Origin: Hymenobacter swuensis DY53
GTDB taxonomy: Bacteria; Bacteroidota; Bacteroidia; Cytophagales; Hymenobacteraceae
Assembly (NCBI RefSeq): GCF_000576555.1
Contig: NZ_CP007145.1
Location: 930,001-994,000, forward strand
Reading direction: 5' to 3'
DNA length: 64,000 nt
Shown: one piece after another, positions 8,043 through 17,738 of the stretch
Layout: every line of letters begins with the position of its first letter
How positions within the stretch are numbered: the stretch's first letter is position 1
Position numbers and translations under genes: made by a program
Notes under the pieces: generated by a model
Seen by the model: the letters and a program-made list of their open reading frames with translations, nothing else
Told to the model about the DNA's origin: nothing
The model's database searches: none

Positions 8043-10253
8043 ATGATGAACATTCTCTACGTAGTGCCGGTGCTGGGCGTACTGGCGTTGCTCTACACTT
8101 GGTTACGCGCGGGCTGGGTGAGTCGGCAGGATGCCGGCGACGCCAAAATGCAGACTATTGCCGGCTACATTGCCGATGGGGCCATTGCCTTCCTCAAAGC
8201 CGAGTACCGGGTGATGATGATTTTCGGGCTGATTGCCTCCGCTTTCCTGTTTTATCTGGGAAGCACCGGCGAGAAGTCGAGCCCGGTTATCGTCATTGCC
8301 TTTCTGATCGGGGCGGTTTTCTCGGCGCTGGCGGGTTTTATCGGGATGAAGATTGCCACCAAGGCCAACGTGCGCACGGCCCAAGCTGCCCGCACCAGCC
8401 TGAGCCAGGCCCTGAACGTGTCGTTTTCGGGGGGCTCGGTAATGGGGATGGGTGTGGCCGGCTTGGCGGTGCTGGGACTGGGCTCCTTGTTCATTGTGTT
8501 CTACCAGCTTTTCGTCGTTAGCAAAGGCGGCGGGGCCAACGGCATTGAGATGGAAACGGCCTTGGAAGTACTAACTGGCTTCTCTCTCGGGGCTGAAAGC
8601 ATTGCGCTGTTTGCCCGCGTGGGTGGCGGCATCTATACCAAAGCCGCCGACGTGGGAGCCGACCTCGTGGGCAAAGTGGAAGCCGGCATCCCCGAAGATG
8701 ACCCCCGCAACCCCGCCACAATTGCCGACAACGTGGGCGACAACGTGGGCGACGTGGCCGGCATGGGCGCCGATTTGTTCGGCTCCTACGTGGCTACCAT
8801 TCTGGCCACTATGGTGCTGGGCCGGGAGGTAATAGCCACCGGCGACCAGTTTCAGGGCCTTTCGCCCATTCTGCTGCCGATGGTGATTGCCGGAATGGGC
8901 ATTGTGGCCTCGCTGATCGGTATTCTGTGCGTGCGGGTGAAGGAGGGTGGCAACGTGCAGGCGGCCCTGAACCTGGGCAATTACGTGTCGGTGCTGGTGT
9001 CGGCGGTGGCTTCCTACTTCATCATCCGCTGGATGCTGCCTGCCGAGGACCTCACCATCCGGGGCATCACCTTTAGCGCCATGAGCGTGTTTTACGCCGT
9101 GCTGGTGGGGTTGGTAGTGGGTACGCTGATGAGCATCATCACCGAGTACTACACAGCCATGGGCAAACGGCCGGTGCTCAGTATTGTGCGCCAGAGCAGC
9201 ACGGGCCACGCCACCACCGTTATCGGCGGGCTGGCTGTGGGCATGGAAAGTACCGTGCTGCCCATCATTGTGCTGGCGGCGGGGATTATCCTGAGCTTCG
9301 AGTGCGCCGGCCTCTACGGCGTGGCCATTGCGGCGGCCGGCATGATGGCCACTACCGCCATGCAGCTCGCCATTGATGCCTTCGGGCCCATTGCTGATAA
9401 CGCCGGCGGCATTGCCGAGATGAGCGAGCTGCCCAAGGAAGTGCGCGAACGGACCGATATCCTGGACGCCGTGGGTAATACCACTGCCGCCACCGGTAAA
9501 GGTTTCGCCATTGCCTCGGCCGCGCTTACCTCTCTGGCCCTGTTTGCCGCCTTCATGGGCACGGCCAACATCACATCCATTGATATCAGTAATGCCCGCG
9601 TGCTGGGCGGGCTGTTTGTGGGGGCCATGATTCCGTTCATCTTCTCGGCCCTGGCTATTTCGGCGGTGGGGCGCGCCGCCATGGCCATGGTGCAGGAAGT
9701 GCGCCGTCAGTTCCGCGAAATTCCGGGCATCATGGAAGGCACCGGACGGCCCGAGTACGAGAAGTGTGTGGCCATTTCTACTCAGGCCGCTATCCGCGAA
9801 ATGATGCTGCCTGGTGCTATTGCGCTGGTGGTGCCGGTGCTGGTAGGCTTCACCTTCGGGCCCGAGGTGCTGGGTGGTACGCTGGCAGGCGTCACCGTAT
9901 CGGGTGTGCTGATGGCCATGTTCCAGAGCAACGCCGGCGGGGCTTGGGATAACGCCAAGAAGTCGTTTGAGAAAGGGGTGATGATTGACGGCAAAATGGA
10001 GTACAAAGGCTCCGAGGCACACAAAGCCTCCGTCACGGGCGACACGGTAGGGGACCCCTTCAAGGATACCTCTGGCCCCAGCATGAACATCCTCATCAAG
10101 CTCATGAGCATTGTTTCGCTGGTTATTGCGCCCCACATTGCCGCGCCCGAACGGGGTGTGGCGCAGCAGCCGGAGCAGTTGCCGGTGGTGAAATACGAGC
10201 TGACGGTTGATAGTCAGGAGGTGCTGGTAGGTTTTACCGCGAACAACCGCTAG
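8043..10253 (+). CDS. hppA: K+-dependent ion-translocating membrane pyrophosphatase
   Basis: 736 residues from the first of two adjacent ATGs (8043, 8046), with about 16 membrane helices. [11 protein letters not shown] (203-213) and [21 protein letters not shown] bind Mg-pyrophosphate. The enzyme hydrolyses PPi and pumps ions across the inner membrane. [10 protein letters not shown] (478-487) has Ala where K+-independent enzymes have Lys, which predicts K+ dependence. The TM6 position that is Glu in Na+ pumps (D-L-x-E-S-Y) is Gly247 here, and a Glu appears in the preceding helix ([14 protein letters not shown], Glu185). That pattern argues for an H+ pump. Single gene with its own terminator. 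Confidence 0.95.
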   Translation: MMNILYVVPVLGVLALLYTWLRAGWVSRQDAGDAKMQTIAGYIADGAIAFLKAEYRVMMIFGLIASAFLFYLGSTGEKSSPVIVIAFLIGAVFSALAGFIGMKIATKANVRTAQAARTSLSQALNVSFSGGSVMGMGVAGLAVLGLGSLFIVFYQLFVVSKGGGANGIEMETALEVLTGFSLGAESIALFARVGGGIYTKAADVGADLVGKVEAGIPEDDPRNPATIADNVGDNVGDVAGMGADLFGSYVATILATMVLGREVIATGDQFQGLSPILLPMVIAGMGIVASLIGILCVRVKEGGNVQAALNLGNYVSVLVSAVASYFIIRWMLPAEDLTIRGITFSAMSVFYAVLVGLVVGTLMSIITEYYTAMGKRPVLSIVRQSSTGHATTVIGGLAVGMESTVLPIIVLAAGIILSFECAGLYGVAIAAAGMMATTAMQLAIDAFGPIADNAGGIAEMSELPKEVRERTDILDAVGNTTAATGKGFAIASAALTSLALFAAFMGTANITSIDISNARVLGGLFVGAMIPFIFSALAISAVGRAAMAMVQEVRRQFREIPGIMEGTGRPEYEKCVAISTQAAIREMMLPGAIALVVPVLVGFTFGPEVLGGTLAGVTVSGVLMAMFQSNAGGAWDNAKKSFEKGVMIDGKMEYKGSEAHKASVTGDTVGDPFKDTSGPSMNILIKLMSIVSLVIAPHIAAPERGVAQQPEQLPVVKYELTVDSQEVLVGFTANNR

Positions 10254-10295
10254 GTACTGACGCCACGGCCAGCAACGATTCACCCACATTGCAAG

Positions 10296-10328
10296 AAGCC
10301 GCTTTCCTACCGGGAGGGCGGCTTTTTT
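10296..10328 (+). terminator. Intrinsic terminator after hppA
   Basis: AAGCCGC (10296-10302) pairs with GCGGCTT (10318-10324) and is followed by a T run to 10328. Confidence 0.75.
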
Positions 10329-10332
10329 CTGC

Positions 10333-10340
10333 TACCTTTG
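10333..10340 (+). promoter_or_regulatory. TAnnTTTG promoter box for hpt
   Basis: TACCTTTG matches the Bacteroidota -7 element. It lies right after the hppA terminator and 35 bases before the hpt ATG. No clear -33 TTG was seen. Confidence 0.5.
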
Positions 10341-10375
10341 CCCCGCCCGCTCACCCACGGCCCAACCCCAAACGG

Positions 10376-10915
10376 ATGAACCCGGACCATATTTCGCTGC
10401 ATAACAAGCAGTTCGAACCGTACTTGTCGGCCGCTCAGCTTACGGCGGCCATCCGCGAGGTTGCTGCCCGCATCAATCAGGATTACGCCGGCCAGCAGGT
10501 GCTCTTCGTGGTGGTGCTCAACGGCTCCTTCATGTTCGCCGCCGATTTGCTGAAGGAAATTTCCCTGGATTGTGAAATCTGCTTTATCCGGGTGGCCTCG
10601 TACCAAGGCACCAGCAGCACCGGCGAAGTCAAGGAAGTGCTGGGCCTCACCGAGGAAATCCAAGGCCGCCACGCCATCATCCTCGAAGATATTGTGGACA
10701 CCGGCCACACCATGCGGATGCTGCTGGATACGCTGGGTGCCCGGCAGCCGGCCTCGCTGGAAGTGGCCACACTGTTTCTCAAGCCCGAATGCCTGCAGCA
10801 CGAACTGCCGTTGCGCTATATAGGCTTGAGCATTCCCAATGATTTTATTGTAGGCTACGGCCTCGATTTCGACGGGCTGGGCCGCAATTACCCCGATGTA
10901 TACAAGGCGGTGTAA
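10376..10915 (+). CDS. hpt: Hypoxanthine phosphoribosyltransferase
   Basis: 179 residues from the ATG at 10376, which follows the terminator and promoter; an open frame further upstream runs through that terminator and is rejected. IILEDIVDTGHTM (101-113) is the PRPP-binding motif of 6-oxopurine phosphoribosyltransferases and SYQGTSSTGEVK (75-86) is the flexible catalytic loop. The enzyme salvages hypoxanthine and guanine to IMP and GMP in the cytosol. Followed by adk on the same strand after about 130 bases. Confidence 0.93.
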   Translation: MNPDHISLHNKQFEPYLSAAQLTAAIREVAARINQDYAGQQVLFVVVLNGSFMFAADLLKEISLDCEICFIRVASYQGTSSTGEVKEVLGLTEEIQGRHAIILEDIVDTGHTMRMLLDTLGARQPASLEVATLFLKPECLQHELPLRYIGLSIPNDFIVGYGLDFDGLGRNYPDVYKAV

Positions 10916-11047
10916 CGCCCGACGAGCCGGATAGCGCAGCTAAAATTCGCCGGTCCGCGTAAAGGCTTTCCCGTTCCTTGCGTATCTTACCAAAACCCTC
11001 CCGTTTTCTCCTTCCCGCGTACTTGCGCGTAACCCCCCTAGCTACTC

Positions 11048-11671
11048 ATGCTGAATCTCGTGCTCTTCGGCCCGCCCGGTGCCGGCAAAGGAACGCAAAG
11101 CCAGAAGCTGATTGCCCGCTATAATCTGGTTCATTTGTCCACCGGCGACCTGCTGCGCGCCCAGATTACCCAGGGCACGGAACTGGGTCTGCGGGCCAAA
11201 AAACTCATGGATGAAGGTCTGCTCGTACCCGATGAAGTGGTGATTGGCATGATCGGCTCGGCGCTGAAAACCAACAAACAGGCTTCCGGCTTCATCTTCG
11301 ACGGTTTCCCGCGCACCGTGCCCCAGGCCGAAAGCCTCGACCGGCTGCTGGCCGAGCACGAAACCAAGGTATCGTGCATGGTGGCCCTGGAAGTGGCCGA
11401 GGAAGAGCTGGTGAAACGCCTGCTGGAGCGCGGCAAAACCTCCGGCCGCCCCGACGACCAGGACGAAACCAAAATCCGCAAGCGCGTAACGGTGTACAAC
11501 ACCGAAACCGCCCAGGTGGCTGGCTACTACGCCACCCAACAGAAATTCCACGCCCTGAACGGCATTGGTGCCATCGAAGACATCTTCGGCCAAATCTGTG
11601 GCATCCTCGACCAGCACCAGCCTGCCGCCACTGAAGGCAGCCGGCAGGCAACCGACGAAGTAAAAGCGTAA
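11048..11671 (+). CDS. adk: Adenylate kinase
   Basis: 207 residues. GPPGAGKGT at 8-16 is the P-loop, LSTGDLLR binds AMP, GFIFDGFPRT holds the second AMP-binding stretch, and the LID begins at RGKTSGRPDDQDETKIRKR without a zinc-binding Cys set, so this is the short-LID type. It interconverts ATP + AMP and 2 ADP. The C-terminal 15 residues (AATEGSRQATDEVKA) are a polar extension. It precedes obgE, separated by a repeat-rich gap. Confidence 0.97.
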   Translation: MLNLVLFGPPGAGKGTQSQKLIARYNLVHLSTGDLLRAQITQGTELGLRAKKLMDEGLLVPDEVVIGMIGSALKTNKQASGFIFDGFPRTVPQAESLDRLLAEHETKVSCMVALEVAEEELVKRLLERGKTSGRPDDQDETKIRKRVTVYNTETAQVAGYYATQQKFHALNGIGAIEDIFGQICGILDQHQPAATEGSRQATDEVKA

Positions 11672-11710
11672 CTTTGCCGCTGCTACCCGCCTGGGTAGTG
11701 GCAGAACCAT

Positions 11711-11814
11711 CTGTCATCCTGAGCGGAGCGAAGGATCTTATCCCATCTGAGCGAGTCGTTACCACGACTATCGTTCAACCGGCATAAGGTCCTTCGCTTC
11801 GCTCAGGATGACAG
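11711..11814. repeat. REP-like inverted pair (GTCATCCTGAGC family)
   Basis: Bases 11711-11740 and the reverse complement of 11785-11814 agree at 28 of 30 positions. Each arm carries GTCATCCTGAGCG, and the arms are separated by 44 bases. It lies between adk and obgE and codes for nothing. Related arms occur near 26.65, 50.4, 52.7 and 55.86 kb. Confidence 0.8.
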
Positions 11815-11865
11815 CTGTTTTTCAGACAATTCACGATCTGCAGGCTGAACAATGGAGCACATCGG

Positions 11866-11900
11866 CTTCTGACTTCTAGCTTCTAATTTCTAACTTCTCA
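11866..11900 (+). repeat. Period-7 microrepeat arm before obgE
   Basis: Five consecutive 7-base units can be read: CTTCTGA, CTTCTAG, CTTCTAA, TTTCTAA, CTTCTCA. The run stops 3 bases before the obgE GTG. No inverted partner arm was found in the adk-obgE gap, unlike the other four loci. Confidence 0.7.
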
Positions 11901-11903
11901 GAA

Positions 11904-12902
11904 GTGGCTTCCAATAATTTCATCGACTACGTCAAAATCAACTGTCGCTCAGGTAAGGGCGGGGCGGGTTCGCACCACTTTTTCCGGGCCAAGGGCCTGC
12001 CCAACGGCGGCCCCGATGGTGGCGACGGTGGCCGGGGCGGCCACATTATCCTGGAAGGCAGCACCCAACTCTGGACGCTGTTGCACCTGCAATACCAGAA
12101 GCACCTAATTGCCCAGGCCGGCGAAAACGGCGGCGAAAACCTGCGTTCCGGCAAGCAGGGTGAAGATATCATCATTCAGGTGCCCCTGGGCACGGTAGCC
12201 CGCGACGCTGAAACCGGCGAGAAAAAGCTGGAAATTACGGAGGAGGGCCAGCGCCTGATCCTGACGCCCGGCGGCCGGGGCGGCCTCGGCAACGACCACT
12301 TCAAATCGGCCACCAACCAGGCCCCGCAGTACGCCCAGCCCGGCGAGCCGGGTATTGACGAGTGGGTGATTCTGGAACTGAAGCTGCTGGCCGATGTAGG
12401 CCTGGTGGGCTTCCCGAACGCGGGCAAAAGCACGCTGCTGTCGGTGGTATCGGCCGCCAAACCCAAAATTGCCGACTACGCCTTCACCACCCTCACGCCT
12501 AACCTGGGCGTAGTGGCCTACCGCGACTACAAATCCTTCGTGATGGCCGATATTCCGGGTATTATTGAGGGCGCGGCCGAGGGTAAAGGGCTAGGTACCC
12601 GCTTCCTGCGCCACATCGAGCGGAACTCTATCCTGCTGTTTATGATCAGCTGCGACTCGCCCGACATCAACGCCGAGTACGGCGTGCTGCTCAACGAGTT
12701 GGAACAGTTCAACCCCGAGCTACTGGAGAAGCGCCGCCTACTGGCCGTTACCAAGTCCGACATGCTGGATGAGGAGCTGGAAGACGAAATCCGGGCATCG
12801 TTGCCCACGGACCTGCCGACGGTGTTCATTTCCAGCCTTGCCAACAAGAACATCCAGAAGCTGAAGGACTTGATCTGGGAGGCGCTGCACACGCAGGGGT
12901 AA
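11904..12902 (+). CDS. obgE: GTPase Obg/CgtA
   Basis: 332 residues with a GTG start at 11904. The Gly-rich Obg fold ([27 protein letters not shown]) covers residues 1-158. The G domain follows: GFPNAGKST (G1), [11 protein letters not shown] (G2), DIPGIIEGA (G3) and TKSD (G4). Obg acts in 50S ribosome maturation and stress control. The C-terminal OCT domain of some homologues is absent, as is common. The start codon is directly preceded by the period-7 repeat at 11866-11900. Confidence 0.97.
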   Translation: MASNNFIDYVKINCRSGKGGAGSHHFFRAKGLPNGGPDGGDGGRGGHIILEGSTQLWTLLHLQYQKHLIAQAGENGGENLRSGKQGEDIIIQVPLGTVARDAETGEKKLEITEEGQRLILTPGGRGGLGNDHFKSATNQAPQYAQPGEPGIDEWVILELKLLADVGLVGFPNAGKSTLLSVVSAAKPKIADYAFTTLTPNLGVVAYRDYKSFVMADIPGIIEGAAEGKGLGTRFLRHIERNSILLFMISCDSPDINAEYGVLLNELEQFNPELLEKRRLLAVTKSDMLDEELEDEIRASLPTDLPTVFISSLANKNIQKLKDLIWEALHTQG

Positions 12903-12917
12903 TATTCAGTATAGCTG

Positions 12918-13292
12918 CTAAAGCAGAATGTTGATGAGTCCGGCCACTGTCACGGCCGCCACGGCGAGTAGCTGGAAGCGCCTGGTCCCATTTCGGACTG
13001 CCAAGGCAAACACAGCAGTCAACGGCAAGCAAACGAAAACGGCAGTACGAAGTGCCGCCGCCGCGTAAGCTGCCGCTGAGGTGTAATGACTGCCGCCTTC
13101 TCCAAGCATTGATTCCGTTTCAAACTGGTAGTCGGCAATCTTTTCCTGATCGGCTATAATGCCGATAGTGTACCATTCCCACAGGAGGTAGAGCAGTCCG
13201 AAAGAGCATAGCACCAGTCCGAGTTGAGTGAACCAACGCAGATAAGGAGTTGCTTCAGCAGGTGAAACAGGTCGGTGCTTGCTGACTTCCAT
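12918..13292 (-). CDS. Small membrane protein of unknown function
   Basis: 124 residues from the ATG at 13292. The frame stays open to 13622, but that extension runs antisense through grpE and is rejected. Three hydrophobic helices are visible: LGLVLCSFGLLYLLWEWYTI, a middle helix (TAVFVCLPLTAVFALAV) and FQLLAVAAVTVAGLINILL at the end. The segment between helices 1 and 2 is polar. It lies alone, opposite in direction to obgE and grpE. No family recognised. Confidence 0.55.
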   Translation of the reverse strand: MEVSKHRPVSPAEATPYLRWFTQLGLVLCSFGLLYLLWEWYTIGIIADQEKIADYQFETESMLGEGGSHYTSAAAYAAAALRTAVFVCLPLTAVFALAVRNGTRRFQLLAVAAVTVAGLINILL

Positions 13293-13464
13293 CGTTTGCT
13301 GCTCAGGTTCTGGTTGGAGGAAACATTTGGTATGAGGGTGGGAAGATACTCCGTAAGTCCGTGCCAAACTGACAGCCGCCGTGCCTTTGGCAAACTCCTT
13401 GCGCCTTATTGCTAGCCCAACGGCAAATCCCGTGAAAAACCCATTTCGACGAATATTTAACAAG

Positions 13465-14025
13465 ATGGCTGACGATAACAACCTGCCCCAGGACGACAAC
13501 CTGTCGGTAGATGCCGACCTGACGGCTGGCGAAACGACCGAGGAAACCACCGATGCACCCGAAACGTCGGAGGAGGCTACCGGCTCTAAAACCGAAGCTG
13601 AGCTGGCCGACCTGAAGGACAAGTACCTGCGTCTGGCCGCCGAGTTTGAGAACTACAAGCGCCGCACCACCAAGGAGCGCGCCGACCTGTTCAAAACCGC
13701 CAACCAGGAGTTGATGGTGGCTTTGCTGCCGGTTCTCGATGACTTCGACCGCGCCCGTCACCACACCAAGGATACCGAAGATGCCGGGGCCGTGCGCGAG
13801 AGTGTGGAAATTATTTACAACAAGCTCAGCAAAACTCTGAGCCAGAAAGGCTTGGTGACGATGGAAGCCAAAGGCGGCGACTTCGACCCCGAACTGCATG
13901 AGGCCATTACCCAGATTCCGGCCCCGTCGGAAGACCTGAAGGGCAAGATTGTGGACGAAGTGGAGCGCGGCTACTACCTCGGCGACAAGGTAATCCGCCA
14001 CGCTAAAGTGGTGTTGGGCAACTAG
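13465..14025 (+). CDS. grpE: Nucleotide exchange factor GrpE
   Basis: 186 residues from the ATG at 13465. An acidic Thr/Glu-rich N-terminal arm (to about residue 45) is followed by the coiled coil ELADLKDKYLRLAAEFENYKRR and the C-terminal beta domain ending GYYLGDKVIRHAKVVLG, the GrpE signature. It releases ADP from DnaK. It forms a chaperone pair with dnaJ, 98 bases downstream, across an inverted repeat element. Confidence 0.95.
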   Translation: MADDNNLPQDDNLSVDADLTAGETTEETTDAPETSEEATGSKTEAELADLKDKYLRLAAEFENYKRRTTKERADLFKTANQELMVALLPVLDDFDRARHHTKDTEDAGAVRESVEIIYNKLSKTLSQKGLVTMEAKGGDFDPELHEAITQIPAPSEDLKGKIVDEVERGYYLGDKVIRHAKVVLGN

Positions 14026-14120
14026 TATTGAGTAGTAAGTACTGCGTAGTGAGATGCCTTGGTGTGTCAAGCTGCGCAGTATTTGTCTCACTACTCACTA
14101 CATAATACTCTGTACTGAGA
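14024..14120. repeat. Inverted arms of period-7 units between grpE and dnaJ
   Basis: The left arm (14024-14054) reads AGTATTG, AGTAGTA, AGTACTG, CGTAGTG, AGA. The right arm (14086-14120) reads TCT, CACTACT, CACTACA, TAATACT, CTGTACT, GAGA. The right arm is the imperfect inverse of the left. The left arm overlaps the grpE stop and the right arm ends 3 bases before the dnaJ ATG. Confidence 0.75.
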
Positions 14121-14123
14121 ACC

Positions 14124-15257
14124 ATGGCAACGAAGCGAGATTATTACGAGGTGTTGGGCGTAGCCAAAAACGCGGCGGCCGATGAGCTGAAGTCGGCTTA
14201 CCGCAAGCTGGCTATCAAGTATCACCCCGATAAAAACCCCGATGACCCGTCGGCGGAGGACAAGTTCAAGGAAGCCGCCGAGGCCTACGAGGCGCTTTCG
14301 GACCCCAATAAGCGTGCCCGCTACGACCAGTACGGCCACCAGGGCATGGGCGGCAACGGCGGGGGTGGCGGCCCCAGCATGGAGGACATCTTCAGTCACT
14401 TCGGCGACATTTTCGGGGGCGGTGGCAGCTTCTTCGGCGGGGGTGGCCAGGGCGGCCGGCGCGTGCGTAAGGGCTCCAACCTGCGCATCAAGCTGAAGCT
14501 GGACCTGGAGGAAGTGGCCAACGGCGTCGAGAAGAAGATTAAGGTGAAGCGCTACGTGGCCTGCAACACCTGCTCGGGCACCGGCGCCAAAAACGGCACC
14601 GACCTTAAAACCTGCGGCACCTGCCAGGGCCAGGGCCAGGTAAAGCGCGTGGTAAACACCATGCTCGGCCAGATGGTGAGTGCCTCGACCTGCCCCACCT
14701 GCGAAGGCGAGGGCAAAGTGGTAACCAGCAAGTGCGACGTCTGCCACGGCGATGGCCGCCAGCTGCATGAGGAAGTCATTCCCATTAACATTCCGGCCGG
14801 CGTGGCCGAGGGTATGCAGCTGAGTATGAACGGCAAGGGCAACTTTCCGGAGCGCGGCGGCGTGCCCGGCGACCTGCTCATTCAGATTGAGGAGGAGCCG
14901 CACGAGTCACTTAAGCGCGACGGTAACAACATCATGTTCGAGCAGTATATCTCGTTCGTGGATGCTGCGCTGGGAGCCAGTATTGAGGTGCCTACCATTG
15001 AGGGCAAAGTGAAGATTAAGGTGGAGCCAGGTACCCAGCCGGGCAAAATCCTGCGTCTGCGCGGCAAAGGCATTAAGGACATCAACGGCTACGGCCGTGG
15101 CGACCAACTCATCCATCTTAGCGTATGGACGCCTAAGAACGTGACCAACGAGGAGCGGGAGTTGCTGGAAAAGCTCCGCGACGCCCGCAACTTCACGCCT
15201 AATCCCGGCAAAAACGAGAAAGGCTTCTTCGAGAAAGTGAAGGAGTATTTCCAATAA
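14124..15257 (+). CDS. dnaJ: Chaperone DnaJ
   Basis: 377 residues. The J domain has HPD in [11 protein letters not shown], then a Gly/Phe-rich linker, then four zinc motifs [24 protein letters not shown] and CDVCHGDG, then the two beta-sandwich substrate domains. DnaJ delivers unfolded clients to DnaK and stimulates its ATPase. It follows grpE and ends before a strong terminator. Confidence 0.97.
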   Translation: MATKRDYYEVLGVAKNAAADELKSAYRKLAIKYHPDKNPDDPSAEDKFKEAAEAYEALSDPNKRARYDQYGHQGMGGNGGGGGPSMEDIFSHFGDIFGGGGSFFGGGGQGGRRVRKGSNLRIKLKLDLEEVANGVEKKIKVKRYVACNTCSGTGAKNGTDLKTCGTCQGQGQVKRVVNTMLGQMVSASTCPTCEGEGKVVTSKCDVCHGDGRQLHEEVIPINIPAGVAEGMQLSMNGKGNFPERGGVPGDLLIQIEEEPHESLKRDGNNIMFEQYISFVDAALGASIEVPTIEGKVKIKVEPGTQPGKILRLRGKGIKDINGYGRGDQLIHLSVWTPKNVTNEERELLEKLRDARNFTPNPGKNEKGFFEKVKEYFQ

Positions 15258-15303
15258 GCCCGGATTTATCGGATTGCACGGATTCGTTCCGGAGCGCCGG
15301 ACC

Positions 15304-15338
15304 AGCCCGCCCCGCTAAAAGCGGGGCGGGCTTTTTTT
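15304..15338 (+). terminator. Intrinsic terminator after dnaJ
   Basis: A 12-bp GC stem (AGCCCGCCCCGC, 15304-15315, with 15321-15332) has a TAAAA loop and ends in a T run to 15338. Confidence 0.9.
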
Positions 15339-15425
15339 GTGCTGACCAACGTTGAGCATTTTTTTGCAGCAGCTCTGTAATGCCGGGGCGCAACTCCCGA
15401 TATATCCGGCAAACTTCCCCACCGT

Positions 15426-15929
15426 ATGCCCGCCGCGTCCCCGGATTTTCTGCGCCTGTTGAACGAGCACCAGCCTTTACTGCGCCGGGTAGCGCGCCTG
15501 TACTGCGCCGATGCTGACGACCGGCAGGACCTATACCAGGAGATTGTGCTGCAGTTGTGGCGGGCGTGGCCGCAGTATCGGCCGGGCGTGGCTAAAGTCA
15601 GTACCTGGCTGTACCGGGTGGCTTTGAACGTGGCAATTACTGATCTGCGCCGCCGCACCCGCGCTCCCACGCCAGCCCGCTTCGGCGGGGTAGGGGTGCC
15701 CGATCTGCCCGCCCCGCCACCCGATGGCCCCGATGCCGACGATCTGGCCCAACTCTACCGCGCCATCGAGCGGCTTTCCCAGGTGGAAAAGGCCTTCGTG
15801 CTGCTGTACTTGGAGGAGCGCACCTACGAGGAAATGGCTGATATCCTCGGCATCACCCAGAACAATGTGCGCGTGAAAATGCACCGCGTGCAGGATAAAC
15901 TCCGCCAACTTCTTCCCCTCGTTGCCTGA
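15426..15929 (+). CDS. ECF-type RNA polymerase sigma factor
   Basis: 167 residues. Region 2 is DRQDLYQEIVLQLWRAWPQY and VSTWLYRVALNVAITDLRRR. Region 4 is LSQVEKAFVLLYLEERTYEE with the helix-turn-helix MADILGITQNNVRVKMHRV. The linker between the two is Pro-rich. ECF factors redirect RNA polymerase to a stress or surface regulon. The stop codon shares one base with the start of the next gene (TGATG), so the two are translationally coupled. Confidence 0.92.
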   Translation: MPAASPDFLRLLNEHQPLLRRVARLYCADADDRQDLYQEIVLQLWRAWPQYRPGVAKVSTWLYRVALNVAITDLRRRTRAPTPARFGGVGVPDLPAPPPDGPDADDLAQLYRAIERLSQVEKAFVLLYLEERTYEEMADILGITQNNVRVKMHRVQDKLRQLLPLVA

Positions 15930-16570
15930 TGGAACTCGATGATTTTCGCCGGAAGTGGCAGGCCCCGCCCGCTCATCCCACTGATTCTTTCACTACCGAA
16001 CAAACCCTGCGCGCCATGCTTGCTTCTTCCACTTCCACTAATCCCTTATTTCGGCTAAGAAGAAATGCGACTAAAGAGTTAAGCTGGGTAATTATGGCCT
16101 TTATACTGAGCGGATTTAATGCATTGATCTTCGGCCGGCACGAAGTGAACCTGCAACGGTTTGCCGTATGCGTTATGCTGATGCTGGTTGTAGTGGGGGT
16201 AATTGTGTACCGGCGTCTGCAGGTACTCAAGGAAATGGAGCAGCAAAACGATAGTCTATACAGCTTTCTGAAAAGTCGGATTTCCAGATTTCGCCGGCTG
16301 ATGCGCATGCATGACTATGTAGGCGTTGTATCCCTGGTTATGCTGGTCGTTATAGTACTGGTTGTTCGGGCTGAATATGTGCTGGATTACCTGAATCCGG
16401 CTCATGCCGCCTGGAACTGGCATGTGGCCACTGCGCTGGGGGTAGGGGTAGGAGTAGGGGCGGTCATCTACGCTAGCTACACCATCGGAAAAAAGGAGCA
16501 CCAACGCCGCTACGGCCGCCACCTCGACCAGCTTGAGGCGGCCCTGCGCGAGCTGGAAGCGCCCGAATAA
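15929..16570 (+). CDS. Membrane partner of the ECF sigma factor
   Basis: 213 residues. The cytosolic N-terminal 45 residues (MELDDFRRKWQAPPAHP) are followed by two helices (LSWVIMAFILSGFNALIF, FAVCVMLMLVVVGVIVYRR), a basic segment, two more helices and a charged tail. No zinc-binding anti-sigma motif is seen. Because it overlaps the sigma gene by one base and has a membrane topology, it is probably a regulator of that sigma factor. Similar ECF-membrane pairs are frequent in Bacteroidota, but the role is inference. Confidence 0.6.
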   Translation: MELDDFRRKWQAPPAHPTDSFTTEQTLRAMLASSTSTNPLFRLRRNATKELSWVIMAFILSGFNALIFGRHEVNLQRFAVCVMLMLVVVGVIVYRRLQVLKEMEQQNDSLYSFLKSRISRFRRLMRMHDYVGVVSLVMLVVIVLVVRAEYVLDYLNPAHAAWNWHVATALGVGVGVGAVIYASYTIGKKEHQRRYGRHLDQLEAALRELEAPE

Positions 16571-16693
16571 CACCCGTTCAGGTAGCCTTTCCGACAGTTC
16601 AGGCTACCAAATTGCCGGTTGGTTGGAATTTCGCTGGCTTCTGTATCGGGTTCCTGTAATATTACATCAACAATCTACCTGTCTTTCTGCGCT

Positions 16694-17656
16694 GTGAAAA
16701 CACCTATCCTCGAAGTCCGCGACGTGCGCAAGCAGTACGCCGCCCACACGGCCCTCGATGGCGTGAGCCTCGTGGTGCCCGAAGGCTCCATCTTCGGTCT
16801 GCTGGGCCCCAACGGAGCCGGCAAAACGTCCCTGATCCGCATCATCACCCAGATTACCGGGGCCGACTCGGGGCAGGTGCTGTTCCGGGGCGAGCCGCTG
16901 AACCCTTCCCACATCGGCCGCATTGGCTATCTGCCCGAGGAGCGGGGCCTGTATAAGAAGATGAAAGTGGGAGAGCAGCTGCTGTACCTAGCCCAGCTCA
17001 AGGGCATTCCGAAGGAGGAAGCCCGCGTGAAAATTAAGAGCTGGCTGGAGCGGTTCGACATCAAAGGCTGGGCCGACAAGAACATTGAGGACCTGAGCAA
17101 GGGCATGCAGCAGAAGATTCAGTTTATTGCCACCGTGGTCCACGACCCCGAGCTGGTGATTCTGGATGAGCCGTTTTCGGGTTTCGACCCCATCAACGCT
17201 AACCTGCTCAAGGACGAGATTCTGGCCATGCGCGACCGGGGTGCCAGCATCATCTTCTCTACCCATCGCATGGAATCGGTGGAGGAAATGTGCGACCATA
17301 TCGCCCTCATCAACCGCTCGAAAAAGGTGCTCGACGGCCCCGTGCGTGAGGTGCGCGACGCCTACCGCACCCAGACCTACGAGGTGGAGGGCCGGGGCCG
17401 CCTGATGGTGATGCACCCCGATTTTGAGGTGATCAAGCACCAGGAGCGCGAAAACGGCCACTTCTATGACATCATCCGGCTGCACGCCGGGGCCGTGCCT
17501 AACGATTTGCTGCGCTACCTCATCGGACCGGGCAACGTGGAGGTGCACGCCTTCCGGGAGATGATTCCGAGCATCAACGACATCTTCATTCGCCGGGTGC
17601 GCGAAACCCACCCCGACTACGTGCCCACGGAGGAGGAAATGGCCGTGAAAGGGTAG
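16694..17656 (+). CDS. ABC transporter ATPase (NatA-like)
   Basis: 320 residues from the GTG at 16694; the frame upstream to 16619 lacks similarity to ABC proteins. GPNGAGKTS is Walker A, LSKGMQQK the signature, VILDEPFSGFDP Walker B, and STHR the switch His. A C-terminal domain of about 85 residues (DUF4162-like) follows. It powers the permease encoded next, 82 bases downstream, in an export system related to NatAB Na+ exporters. Substrate unknown. Confidence 0.88.
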   Translation: MKTPILEVRDVRKQYAAHTALDGVSLVVPEGSIFGLLGPNGAGKTSLIRIITQITGADSGQVLFRGEPLNPSHIGRIGYLPEERGLYKKMKVGEQLLYLAQLKGIPKEEARVKIKSWLERFDIKGWADKNIEDLSKGMQQKIQFIATVVHDPELVILDEPFSGFDPINANLLKDEILAMRDRGASIIFSTHRMESVEEMCDHIALINRSKKVLDGPVREVRDAYRTQTYEVEGRGRLMVMHPDFEVIKHQERENGHFYDIIRLHAGAVPNDLLRYLIGPGNVEVHAFREMIPSINDIFIRRVRETHPDYVPTEEEMAVKG

Positions 17657-17738
17657 AAGCCAGAAATTGTTTCTGGGCTCTGCCGCTAACTGATTTTTCT
17701 TTCCTCCTGACTTCCCGCATCTAATTTTCTCCATTCCC

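Noticed and set aside
8571..10289. A 572-codon open frame antisense to hppA, and a similar 494-codon frame antisense to the ostA-like gene (40167-41651).
   Set aside because: Both are by-products of high GC and codon bias on the other strand; they are rich in His, Gln and Gly and match no family, while the sense genes are certain.
13293..13622. N-terminal extension of the small membrane protein at 12918-13292.
   Set aside because: It runs antisense through the start of grpE and is low-complexity Ser/Val text.
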